NCBI GenBank assembly: GCA_009780025.1
Contig: WRAV01000010.1
Coordinates: 1-56,031 of the forward strand
DNA length: 56,031 nucleotides
Source: Oscillospiraceae bacterium
Lineage (GTDB): Bacteria; Bacillota; Clostridia; Oscillospirales; Ruminococcaceae
Direction of reading: 5' to 3'
Under the pieces are notes generated by a model, which saw only the letters and a list, made by a program, of their open reading frames with translations, did not search any database and was not told the DNA's origin. Positions within the stretch are counted from its first letter, which is position 1, and each line of letters starts with the position of its first letter. Below are positions 1 to 7,527 of this stretch, piece by piece. The position numbers and the translations under genes are program-made.

Positions 1-665
1 CCAAAATCCGCTACCCAAATGTCGGTTTGAACCGCTTCGTTTTCATCTGTTACGGTTAGACCTTCCAGGAACAGACGCTGCCTTGCGGCTTCAAGGTCTT
101 CTGCATAATAATATCCGTGCGCGTAGGGATAGTTGTCAGGGTTTATATAGAGCGGTCCGTCAAACCCGAAGATTAGGGCCGGCTCTTTCTCGGCATCCAC
201 TTCAGGTTTTTCTTCTGGCTCTTCTTTTCCCGGTTCTTCTTCCGGGTTGCCTTCATCGTGCTCTTCTTTTTCATCTTCTTCCGGATACTCTCTCGGTGTT
301 TCCTGTTCCGGCTTTTCTTCGCCATCTTCAACTTCGGTTTCTTTGCTTGCGTTCGAATCGCTGTTTTCGTCAGTCTCGTCGGTATCGCCGACCTCATCTG
401 GCTCACCGGCTTCATCTGTTTCGTATTCATAGCCGCCATCGGGATTATATGTTTGATAAGTATCGTCGCCCCAGGTGCCATTGTCCCAGATGTCGTCCAG
501 GTCGCCTGTGCCGTCGCTGGTATTCACATCGCACGGATACTCAATATCATAAAAGGATTCGTTAACATAGCAAGCGGAAGCCATGTTTATAACAACACTT
601 GTAATAAATACTATACAAGCTAAAGCTATAGATATCATTTTAAGAAGTTTGCTTTGGCCTCTCAC
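1..665 (-). CDS. Acidic secreted protein, 3' end beyond the window edge
   Basis: The reading frame is open on the minus strand from a GTG at 665 to the window edge, giving 221 visible residues. An AGGAGGT lies 8 bases before the GTG. The N-terminus (VRGQSKLLKMISIALACIVF) carries a basic head and a hydrophobic stretch that fits a signal peptide. Residues about 35-140 are a very acidic, Glu/Asp/Pro-rich spacer, typical of a wall-spanning linker. A folded segment follows, beginning around ALIFGFDGPLYINPDN. It is the last visible gene of a five-gene minus-strand surface operon behind a sortase, a WxL protein and a DUF916 partner, so a role at the cell wall is inferred. I do not recognise the C-terminal domain. 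The missing 3' end could hold an anchor. Confidence 0.75.
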   Translation of the reverse strand, partial: MRGQSKLLKMISIALACIVFITSVVINMASACYVNESFYDIEYPCDVNTSDGTGDLDDIWDNGTWGDDTYQTYNPDGGYEYETDEAGEPDEVGDTDETDENSDSNASKETEVEDGEEKPEQETPREYPEEDEKEEHDEGNPEEEPGKEEPEEKPEVDAEKEPALIFGFDGPLYINPDNYPYAHGYYYAEDLEAARQRLFLEGLTVTDENEAVQTDIWVADF

Positions 666-731
666 TTCTATCGACCTCCTTTTTTTAGCCTGATTATTTT
701 TTCGTCGCATCTGTGTGTCAAAAACTTGCTG

Positions 732-1781
732 CTACATTTGCCGCAGCACTTGCTGCAGCGCCTTGTCGAACTTTCTTCTCTGTCTAATCATCAACACAAC
801 CGCTGTCGCTACCGCCAACACACCCACGCCGATGATAGCCCAAATCAGTGGACTTATGCCGTTATCTGCAGCCCCCCGGACGGCTTGTTGATTTTGGTTG
901 CGCGCCGCCGAATTGACTGTTGCCGCCTGTGTAGGTGCTATTTCAAACTCTTGGTCGAATTTCCATGTTTGCCCCTGGTACTCCAGGGTTATCTCTGCCC
1001 TGTACATCCCCGCGCTGATGCCGTAACCGGCCCTGTCCACCATAGTAAAGGGGAAGACCGAGTTCGGCGCAAAGTCTACTTCATCAAGGGTATAGAAAAA
1101 TATTTCCTGATTGCTATCAAGTTCAAATATTCTCGCTTCGGCCTTAACTCCCCTTGTCATCCTTGCCACAGGGTTGCGTACATCTACTATGATTGATGCC
1201 CGAGCATTGGTAATTTGTGATGTGACTTCGCCCAGAGCAAAGTCTGCCGCCAATTCGGTGTCGTTCATGCTCAACCTAATCGCCATCGCGTGGGCATATC
1301 GGTTTATAATTGCCCCAGCTGCTTCCAGCTCCGACTCTGTGGGCTCTCTTAAAAAACGTAGCGAGCCAAGCAGAATGCCATCAAAGCTTTCGTTTGGTGC
1401 GCTTAGCCGCAGAGTGACTTCTCTTTGTGAATTGGCAGGTATAACTACCCGCGGCTCGGGAATCGTTATCAGTTCCGATATCGAGTAAGGGAGTGTTTCA
1501 TCGTTTATCCTGGCGTTTGAGTAGTCAACAGTTCCGCTGCGGGCGGTGGAGACTGTAAAAGCCTCCACCCCCACAGCGATTTCTATGTCGGTCGGGTTGG
1601 TTATTGTTACAATAATATCCTGCTCTTGCCCTGGAGTAATTCTCAGATCATAAAAACCTGAGCTGCTATGTTGATTTTCAGGAAAATGCGGTGTTATAGA
1701 GAAACCCATAGAAGCCTCAACTTTAACTGTAAGCACAGTAATCACAATCAGAAATATTACGATATTTCTCATAGTAGACAT
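732..1781 (-). CDS. DUF916/DUF3324 WxL-interacting surface protein
   Basis: This 349-residue protein has an N-terminal signal peptide (MRNIVIFLIVITVLTV) and ends with a transmembrane helix near residues 309-332 followed by a basic tail (MIRQRRKFDK). The extracellular part starts with MGFSITPHFPENQ and contains two beta-rich modules, including GSLRFLREP. That matches the family joining DUF916 (a peptidoglycan-binding domain) to DUF3324, also called WxLIP. Known members are encoded beside WxL proteins and tether them to the wall. The WxL gene lies 81 bases upstream in the same operon. GGAGG stands 8 bases before the ATG. The family call is from sequence pattern only, but architecture and neighbourhood agree. 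Confidence 0.88.
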   Translation of the reverse strand: MSTMRNIVIFLIVITVLTVKVEASMGFSITPHFPENQHSSSGFYDLRITPGQEQDIIVTITNPTDIEIAVGVEAFTVSTARSGTVDYSNARINDETLPYSISELITIPEPRVVIPANSQREVTLRLSAPNESFDGILLGSLRFLREPTESELEAAGAIINRYAHAMAIRLSMNDTELAADFALGEVTSQITNARASIIVDVRNPVARMTRGVKAEARIFELDSNQEIFFYTLDEVDFAPNSVFPFTMVDRAGYGISAGMYRAEITLEYQGQTWKFDQEFEIAPTQAATVNSAARNQNQQAVRGAADNGISPLIWAIIGVGVLAVATAVVLMIRQRRKFDKALQQVLRQM

Positions 1782-1862
1782 AAGTATATCCTCCAGCCAT
1801 TAAAGGCTTCTTATAGGTTTAACACCCGGAAACTTTAATCGTTGAGGCTTAGATATTAGCCG

Positions 1863-2471
1863 CTATACGGGTATAACTATGCTCCAAGTCATTTCGGCTT
1901 GCGCTTCGCCTGTGTGCAGTACCGTGCCGCCGAGAACATCCAAGAAGCCTTCCCAGTTGGCAGCAATAATGGAAACCGGGGTGATAGTCATGATGGTTTG
2001 CGGGGCTTCTTCCGCTTCAAGGGTTACATCGCTCACGACTTGAGGGTCAAGGGGTCTGCTGGTGAATGCGCTGTGTTCAACCAACTCAAGCTCAAAGCCA
2101 TGCATTGTCTCGACAAGGCCGCCTTCGCCATCTTCGATCATGAAGTGGCCAATCTCTACTTGCAATACCCAGTCGGTTTGAACGCTTCCATTCTCAATCT
2201 TGACACCGGCAAGTCTTCCTTCCGGGGTTCTGGAGTCCTCGTAAGAAGAGTAAGTTTGGTTGTCGCCGCTAATGGTTTGCAAACCAAAATCTAAGTCTCT
2301 GTCCAGAGCAACGTCCCATGGGTATTCCGGATCCGGGTCAATGATTATAGGAGTGTCGCCGTCCTCAAACTCAATTGTGCCGGTACCCGGTTCGTTTGTG
2401 TTTGCGAAAGCCATGACAGTCATACTGCAAGTGATAGACAGCGCGAGTGCAAGTGCTAGAATTTTTTTCAT
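1863..2471 (-). CDS. WxL-domain cell-surface protein
   Basis: This protein of about 202 residues starts at MKKILALALALSIT, a classical signal peptide ending near MAFA. The start at 2471 is chosen because AAGGAG lies 10 bases upstream; the frame is open further upstream but no better site is present. The mature part has the WxL-family layout: an early D-x-D-F-G-like segment (DLDFGLQTI), a first Trp motif (TDWVLQVEIG) and a C-terminal Trp motif (MTWSIVIPV). In typical WxL proteins the distal motif ends W-x-L; here it reads W-S-I, a conservative variant. Such proteins bind peptidoglycan non-covalently and act in surface complexes with DUF916 proteins, which is the next gene. Confidence 0.87.
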   Translation of the reverse strand: MKKILALALALSITCSMTVMAFANTNEPGTGTIEFEDGDTPIIIDPDPEYPWDVALDRDLDFGLQTISGDNQTYSSYEDSRTPEGRLAGVKIENGSVQTDWVLQVEIGHFMIEDGEGGLVETMHGFELELVEHSAFTSRPLDPQVVSDVTLEAEEAPQTIMTITPVSIIAANWEGFLDVLGGTVLHTGEAQAEMTWSIVIPV

Positions 2472-2559
2472 AACATTAGGTCTCCTTTTCATTTTTTTAA
2501 ATCTATGCAAATAAATTTGCAACAAGAAATTATTAGGCGGCAAAGATTTTTTTATATTC

Positions 2560-3021
2560 TTATGCCGCAGCCTTTGTGCTTGCTTTACCTTTGTTACTCA
2601 TTACATAGACAAGCACCAAAAATATGCCGGACAGCAGGAGTATCAGTGGTATTAAGTAGTTTCCACCCGTTTCAGGCAACCTGCCCAGCGGTACTGCCGG
2701 ATTCGGGATACTTACAATTTCCCCCGGGACAAGCGTTCGATCTATAGTGAAAGTCGGTCTTCTTACGCTTCCGCCGCCCCCGCCGCTTTCTCCACCACCC
2801 CAGCCCCCTCCTTCGCTGCCTCCACCACCACTGCCGCCGCCATCGCCAGAATCTTCTTCTACCCACGCGATTGATGCGGTTCCGGTTCTGTGTGATGGTG
2901 GCTCTGTCTGCTCTGATGACGCTATAGCTGTTGTAGCCAAGATTCCAGCTGTTAACAAAATCGCAGCAACCGTTAATAGAAATCTCATCATGTTCACCCC
3001 GTTTTTGTTAGCGCTCCTCAT
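2560..3021 (-). CDS. Glycine-rich LPXTG wall-anchored protein (sortase substrate)
   Basis: A short protein of about 153 residues with an N-terminal export signal (MMRFLLTVAAILLTAG), a Gly/Ser-rich stretch of roughly 30 residues, a small domain and a canonical sorting signal: LPETGG, a hydrophobic helix and a Lys-containing tail (NKGKASTKAAA). The motif predicts cleavage between T and G and covalent linkage to peptidoglycan by a sortase, and the sortase gene is immediately upstream. The start at 3021 is preferred because GAGGTG lies 9 bases before it. A start at 2991 or 2988, just before MMRFLL, is also possible. The low-complexity glycine tract is encoded by C-rich DNA on the opposite strand, which produces a spurious proline-rich reading frame there. 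Confidence 0.85.
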   Translation of the reverse strand: MRSANKNGVNMMRFLLTVAAILLTAGILATTAIASSEQTEPPSHRTGTASIAWVEEDSGDGGGSGGGGSEGGGWGGGESGGGGGSVRRPTFTIDRTLVPGEIVSIPNPAVPLGRLPETGGNYLIPLILLLSGIFLVLVYVMSNKGKASTKAAA

Positions 3022-3072
3022 GGCATTATTCACCTCTGTCCTATTATTGATCTGCATTCAAATACTTTCACT

Positions 3073-3191
3073 GCTTTCACCAGTCAGAAACTGCGAGCAA
3101 ATTTTCGATAGGGATATTCCGACACTTCTGAGGAGGACGTAACGGAATGTCTCCGGAAGAAAAGAGCTCGCAGTTTCTGACCGGTGAAAGC
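3073..3191. repeat. Long inverted repeat between sortase and LPXTG genes
   Basis: Arms of 26 bases at 3073-3098 and 3166-3191 are reverse complements with one mismatch. They enclose 67 bases that contain a nested ATTCCG/CGGAAT pair. The right arm ends one base before the sortase stop codon. No T-run follows on the minus strand, so a simple terminator is unlikely. It could be an mRNA processing or attenuation structure that sets the ratio of sortase to substrate, or a small palindromic insertion. Confidence 0.7.
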
Positions 3192-3192
3192 G

Positions 3193-3858
3193 CTAGCTGC
3201 CGCAGCTCCATTCGTTTACTGTGAAAACATAATTTTCGCCCAGCGGCCTATAATCTACCAACTCCGCCCGCAGTACCATACGATTAAGGGTTGTTCCTAC
3301 AGGGGTGCAGGTTACAAGGGTCAGGCAGCTAAATCCCTGGGGTTTTATCACACTCCAATTCTCGGGATGCACAATCTCAGTGTCCTTGTAAAGATACCTG
3401 AAGACGATTCCGTCGTGTACGACGTAAAGATAGTCGCCATGGCCCACTTTGTCGAGGTGGTAGAAAACCCTGTCGTATATATCTCTGTGGCCAGCGATGC
3501 TCACATTGACGTCGCCTTTACCAGGCAACTGAGAAAACTCAAACAGTCCTGGCATCTCCATAAGGCCGTCCGGAATCGTCGATTCTCCAACCAGCGTCTC
3601 AACGCTAATCGACGGTATCAACAAAACCATGTCGCCACGCTGAAAGGCTCTGCGGCTTTCGGTGATATGCAGACTTCCCGGCGGCAACTCCTCAAATGGA
3701 ATCGGTATTAATTGACCTTCACTAAGTATGCCGAAATGCATGCTTCGTAAATTTTGACTATGAAAAAAGTAAATAATGCCAGCGATGATTAATAAAAAAC
3801 CGATTGGCAGAAGTAAAATATTTTTATCCCGCCATTTTAGCCGTAACCTTTTCTTCAT
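3193..3858 (-). CDS. Sortase (class C/D-like transpeptidase)
   Basis: A 221-residue membrane-anchored transpeptidase. Residues about 14-32 form the N-terminal transmembrane helix, and the catalytic domain faces outside. Catalytic residues are visible: His in AGHRD (about H124), Cys in TLVTCTP (about C184) and Arg nine residues later (R193, in LNRMVLR). The TLVTCTPVG form is closest to class C and D sortases, but I cannot fix the class. The ATG at 3858 is chosen because GGAG lies 5 bases upstream; the GTG two codons earlier touches that site. It is the first gene of the surface operon and probably anchors the LPXTG protein encoded next. Confidence 0.92.
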   Translation of the reverse strand: MKKRLRLKWRDKNILLLPIGFLLIIAGIIYFFHSQNLRSMHFGILSEGQLIPIPFEELPPGSLHITESRRAFQRGDMVLLIPSISVETLVGESTIPDGLMEMPGLFEFSQLPGKGDVNVSIAGHRDIYDRVFYHLDKVGHGDYLYVVHDGIVFRYLYKDTEIVHPENWSVIKPQGFSCLTLVTCTPVGTTLNRMVLRAELVDYRPLGENYVFTVNEWSCGS

Positions 3859-4149
3859 CGCCACTCCTTCGAACGGTTTCTGCTCAAAGTCGAGCTGCGC
3901 TCAGTGCTTTGCCCAATAATTACGTTTACATTTTAACCTGACGAGGTTTTAGCCTCTACACCCAAAAGGGTGTTTTTTGCTGACCGATGGACCCAATTTC
4001 ATTTGTTGTAGATATTAAGTACATGTCCTGCCGTTATATACAGCAACAGCCAAGCTAAAGTTATCGAAGAATACTTGGGACACTAATTATACTTGTATTA
4101 AAAAATGCAACTACACCCAAAAGGATAAAATTTGATTTAAAAAATCTAA
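3859..4149. other. Intergenic region upstream of the surface operon
   Basis: No gene is seen. The stretch holds a small hairpin (ACACCC, four A, GGGTGT at 3958-3973) followed by a T-run on the plus strand. The 14-mer CTACACCCAAAAGG occurs at 3956-3969 and again at 4111-4124 in the same orientation. The duplicated 14-mer could be a regulator site for the sortase/WxL operon; that is inference. No convincing -35/-10 pair was found. Confidence 0.4.
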
Positions 4150-4189
4150 CCCCTCTTCTAAATCCGGATGAACAGATTTAGAAGAGGGG
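4150..4189 (-). terminator. Intrinsic terminator of the LuxR-type regulator gene
   Basis: A perfect 15-bp stem (4150-4164 with 4175-4189) and a 10-base loop lie 17 bases beyond the regulator's stop codon. On the minus strand the stem is followed by a T-rich run (TTAGATTTTTT). Confidence 0.88.
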
Positions 4190-4206
4190 CGGGGTAATTT
4201 ACAATT

Positions 4207-6777
4207 TTACTCGATGAGTTTTTTTTCAAGGGCTATCCTAACAGCATCAACGTTGTTGTGTGCGTCCAGCTTTATATATATAGATTGTAGTGTTTTTTTT
4301 ACAGTATTGATGGACATATGCCGGTTTGTCGCTATTTCCTCCCGGGAGAGACCATGATACAAATCGTTTAAAACCTCCAATTCTCGATTGGATAATTTAA
4401 CCAACTTCTTGTTTTTAAAAGTATTGGCGACAACTGCGGCTTTTTTGGCATAAATAGAGGTCTTACGGTAGACTATAGCAAGCCATTTTTCCGGGATGCT
4501 ACAGTCCTCATGATTTAATGCGGCAGCAATCAACGGATGAAGCTCTTTGCCAAGCTCGATAAAAAACATTTCGAATACACCTTGAAATGACATTTTGTAC
4601 GCCTTTTCAAAATCTGCGATTGCTCCAGCAGTGTCTCCGGTTCTTATCCGTGCTACAGCGGTCAATAGTAAAACGCTCAACTCCCCAAATAAAAACCGCT
4701 CTTGTTTCTCTCTGGGGTAGGAATTACATAAAATTACAAGCGCCTGATGATATTTTTTAGAAGCGACATTGTGCCAAGCGCTTGCAATCAATTCTCCCGA
4801 GGGCATGTGGATCTCAGACGCAGTATCTCTGTCATCTGTTACAAGCCACAGGGGAACCATTTCGGGAAGTCCGATTTGAGCGTAAAAGAGCCCGGTGTAT
4901 AAATCATAATACATCTGGCGGCTCCGAAAATCCGGATTATCCAGATAAAAGCGCATCTGCCTTAATACTTCCTTCGCCAGCGCAGCATTGCCTTCCTGCA
5001 CTGCTGTACATAGCAGATATTTTTCCGCCATTATTGAGATGCTGTATTGTTTTTTTTCACGTGCTTTCAAAATTGCTTTATGGGCATGATTCTTTGCAAT
5101 ATCAGGTTGATTTTTGAAGAACGCATATTCACAGGCAACCAAATCATCATAGCCTACAAATATGTTAAAAGGCGTTTGCTCGGTGTATAAAGCGGATTCT
5201 CTTGACGCTTCAAGAAACTGTTCAAAATTCGACAGAGCTGCACCCTCTCCTACCAAGCAGGCAAAGGAACGAATTTCGCCATTAATAAAAGCCCCGGCTG
5301 TTTCTGCCGGCGGAATGGTAGACCGCTTAAAATATTCAACAGACTTTCTTAGATACTCCGGGGAACTATATTCATGGGTAACTGTGCAAGTATACATATC
5401 TATATATGACAGATTACTGTAAGAGGTATAAAGAAACACAATAGAAAGAGGCGTGTCCACTCTCTCCCATTCTCGGACGACAGCCAGCGCCCAGTCTTGT
5501 GCCTCTTCGTACCTTCCTGCACCTACAAGTAAAAGAGGTGTAAAATAATTCTTTAAAAATAAAGCACCGGGATTGAGTTGTTCTTTGTTATCTGAATCGA
5601 GGTTTTCCAGTATACTCAAAAGGTATTCGCTGGCATCCCGAGGTAGTTTGAACGGATAGGAAAGAAGCACTTTTATAACGCAATCAAATTGGTTTAGCTT
5701 TGCGTAATAGCGTACCGCATCCATATAAAAATCGTTTTTCGAACACCATCGGGCGGCTTTACCATATAATTCTTTTTTTTCTTCATCAAGCAAGATATTA
5801 TGCTTACTTTGCAGAAATTCAAGATAAAGCGGGTGAATTCTTAAGTCATTGGTAAAACTGCAAAACCACACAAATGATGCAAGCTCTGGCGTGACTCGCA
5901 AAAATTCCGTTTTGTCAGAGAATTCCTGCGGCAGCGCAATCGGCAAATCTGAGAGCAAAGATAATTTGACTATATCTTTTTGAACTTTTTTTTGAAAATC
6001 GTCCCACGCCTCTATCTCTAAAAATTTGAAGATGTTTTGCATCATGGCGTCAAGCGCGTGTTTTAAGCTGCTCGGCGTTCTTTTTAAAATCAAGGAAAGC
6101 ATGTTTATTGCCAGCGCCCAGCCTTTTGTTGTGTCCATCAGCTGTGAGAGGCTTTGTGCAGAAAGTGGTATCGCGCACTGTATAAAGAACTCGGCAGCCT
6201 CCGCGGTGGTAAAGCAGAGCTCATCTTCAGTTATTATACGAATATCGCCCTTTGAAAACAAAGAGACTACATTGATCTCAGGCTCTTTTCTGGAAAGTAT
6301 CACTATGCATACGCCGGGTAACTTTAGATGGACAAGACGTTCCGTAAACGTGGTTACTTCTTTTGAATGTACCAAGTGGAAATCATCAAATACAATAAAT
6401 ATTTTTTTCGAGCTATATTGAACGCCTCTTGCAACTTCAATAAATCGTTTGAAGCGGGAGGGGGTTTCCGGGAAGCCGAACTCATGCATCTTAGCAGCCA
6501 GTTCAGGGTTATGGTTAGAGATAATATGCACAAGTCGTTCCCAATAACGGGAACCGATATTATCGCGCTCGGTAAGTTGCATCCACCAGACGGCCGCATT
6601 TTGCTGCTGTTCGATATAGTGATGTACCGCCTGTGTCTTTCCATAGCCGGCGCTCGCAATTACATAAACCAGCTTGCAGCTGGCCGCGTCATCAAGAATA
6701 TTATTAAGGCGTGGGCGCTGCATATAATTTGACGCTAGATTTGAGTTATAAAAGCCGGCTTTACCTGGTTTGTTCAT
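4207..6777 (-). CDS. MalT/LAL-type LuxR-family transcriptional activator
   Basis: This 856-residue protein has the architecture of large ATP-binding LuxR regulators. An N-terminal STAND-type NTPase shows a P-loop (ASAGYGKTQ, about residues 41-49) and Walker B (IFIVFDDFH). A long helical middle looks like degenerate TPRs. A C-terminal LuxR helix-turn-helix reads LSNRELEVL ... GLSREEIA ... MSINTVKKTL. Family members switch on target operons when a small inducer binds. The start has GGGGGA nearby upstream. The gene lies directly upstream of the surface operon in the same direction but is closed by its own terminator, so control of that operon is plausible but unproven. The inducer cannot be told from the sequence. 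Confidence 0.9.
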   Translation of the reverse strand: MNKPGKAGFYNSNLASNYMQRPRLNNILDDAASCKLVYVIASAGYGKTQAVHHYIEQQQNAAVWWMQLTERDNIGSRYWERLVHIISNHNPELAAKMHEFGFPETPSRFKRFIEVARGVQYSSKKIFIVFDDFHLVHSKEVTTFTERLVHLKLPGVCIVILSRKEPEINVVSLFSKGDIRIITEDELCFTTAEAAEFFIQCAIPLSAQSLSQLMDTTKGWALAINMLSLILKRTPSSLKHALDAMMQNIFKFLEIEAWDDFQKKVQKDIVKLSLLSDLPIALPQEFSDKTEFLRVTPELASFVWFCSFTNDLRIHPLYLEFLQSKHNILLDEEKKELYGKAARWCSKNDFYMDAVRYYAKLNQFDCVIKVLLSYPFKLPRDASEYLLSILENLDSDNKEQLNPGALFLKNYFTPLLLVGAGRYEEAQDWALAVVREWERVDTPLSIVFLYTSYSNLSYIDMYTCTVTHEYSSPEYLRKSVEYFKRSTIPPAETAGAFINGEIRSFACLVGEGAALSNFEQFLEASRESALYTEQTPFNIFVGYDDLVACEYAFFKNQPDIAKNHAHKAILKAREKKQYSISIMAEKYLLCTAVQEGNAALAKEVLRQMRFYLDNPDFRSRQMYYDLYTGLFYAQIGLPEMVPLWLVTDDRDTASEIHMPSGELIASAWHNVASKKYHQALVILCNSYPREKQERFLFGELSVLLLTAVARIRTGDTAGAIADFEKAYKMSFQGVFEMFFIELGKELHPLIAAALNHEDCSIPEKWLAIVYRKTSIYAKKAAVVANTFKNKKLVKLSNRELEVLNDLYHGLSREEIATNRHMSINTVKKTLQSIYIKLDAHNNVDAVRIALEKKLIE

Positions 6778-6936
6778 AATAATATCCCCCGGTCTTCACT
6801 TAATCATATAATGTGGAATACTTTCGCAATAATAATTTATCCTACAATATCACCACTATGACGTCAGTTACATAAGTACCAAATAATTCCTGCCCGATTG
6901 TGCGTGGTGACAACAGGTCAAAAAACAGCTGAATAA

Positions 6937-7134
6937 AGCAATGACAGCTGCCAGTGTGCCTTGGATAAGCTCATGCGTGCAAGTCGGATTGATTTTTACC
7001 GCTATGAAGGCCGTACAATTTTTGATCTGGTTTTACCGCATCCGCTGGCGGAGGTACCCGTCACTGCCAAATGGCTGGCAGGTTTAGGTAATGGTGGGAT
7101 GTGCCTCAACTGTGCGTTTGGCAAAGGGGTATAG
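6937..7134 (+). pseudogene. Unrecognised coding remnant with C-x-x-C near its end
   Basis: The frame opens after a stop at 6934-6936 and runs to TAG at 7132-7134. An ATG at 6973 would give 53 residues containing RIDFYRYEGRTIFDLVLPHP and ending GMCLNCAFGKGV. No ribosome-binding site is visible. It reads like real protein sequence rather than noise, but I cannot name the family. It lies next to a clear pyruvate carboxylase remnant, so it is probably also debris. Confidence 0.3.
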
Positions 7135-7173
7135 AGCCACACTTTTTATAAAGTAACAGCTTGCTTTGCATAA

Positions 7174-7368
7174 AAGAATAACATCACAGCCTTGATGGTA
7201 GCCGAGGGCGACAAGGTCAAAGTCAACGACATCTTGGCAACCATCGAGGCCATGAAGATGGAGACCACGGTGGTGAGCAAGGTGGACGGGGTGATCGGCA
7301 AAATCCTCGTGAAGGAGAACCAGCCGGTCAAGGCAGGGGAGTTAATTATCGAGATGCGCAGCAAGTAG
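7174..7368 (+). pseudogene. C-terminal biotinyl-domain remnant of pyruvate carboxylase
   Basis: The frame from just after a TAA (7171-7173) to TAG (7366-7368) encodes 64 residues that match a biotin carboxyl carrier domain: VAEGDKVKVND, the biotin-attachment motif EAMKMET, and the closing strand ENQPVKAGELIIEM. The first strand of the domain (the usual P-M-P-G-x-V part) is missing, there is no ribosome-binding site, and nothing upstream joins in frame. It is therefore the decayed 3' end of a pyruvate carboxylase or similar biotin enzyme. A free-standing short carrier protein starting at an internal ATG is the alternative, but it would lack part of the fold. Confidence 0.75.
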
Positions 7369-7396
7369 GTAGCATGTTTGGTTCTGTCGGATACGG

Positions 7397-7425
7397 TTGA
7401 CTTCCACCGTGCAAAATGGTAAACT
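7397..7425 (+). promoter_or_regulatory. Probable purB promoter
   Basis: TTGACT (7397-7402), a 17-base spacer and TAAACT (7420-7425) form a good sigma-A type promoter about 100 bases before purB. Confidence 0.6.
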
Positions 7426-7461
7426 AAGTTTGCATTGTGCTATGGTTATGCGTAAATGCGA

Positions 7462-7498
7462 CCGCTGCTCATCTGCTTGTGGGCAGCGGTTTTCTTTT
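7462..7498 (+). terminator. Terminator-like hairpin in the purB leader (possible attenuator)
   Basis: ACCGCTGC (7462-7469) pairs with GCAGCGGT (7484-7491) and a T-rich run follows. It lies between the predicted purB promoter and the purB ribosome-binding site. It could attenuate purB or end read-through from upstream. Confidence 0.7.
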
Positions 7499-7527
7499 GC
7501 CATCAGGCTACGAAGGAGGCAATGCCC

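Larger units (their letters stand above)
6778..7396. other. Degraded intergenic region with gene remnants
   Basis: There is no intact gene between the LuxR-type gene and purB. The stretch contains the two short plus-strand remnants annotated separately (6937-7134 and 7174-7368). Coding-like sequence is broken by stops, as expected for a region that lost genes. Confidence 0.6.

Noticed and set aside
83-623. Several reading frames of 60-160 codons on both strands near the left edge
   Set aside because: They are shadows of the acidic secreted protein on the minus strand, whose Glu/Asp codons leave other frames open. Only that frame has a signal peptide and ribosome-binding site.
2747-3142. Plus-strand proline-rich frame of 131 codons
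   Set aside because: It is antisense to the glycine-rich tract of the LPXTG protein and has no start signal.
3184-3711. Plus-strand frame of 175 codons
   Set aside because: It is antisense to the sortase, whose catalytic motifs are clear.
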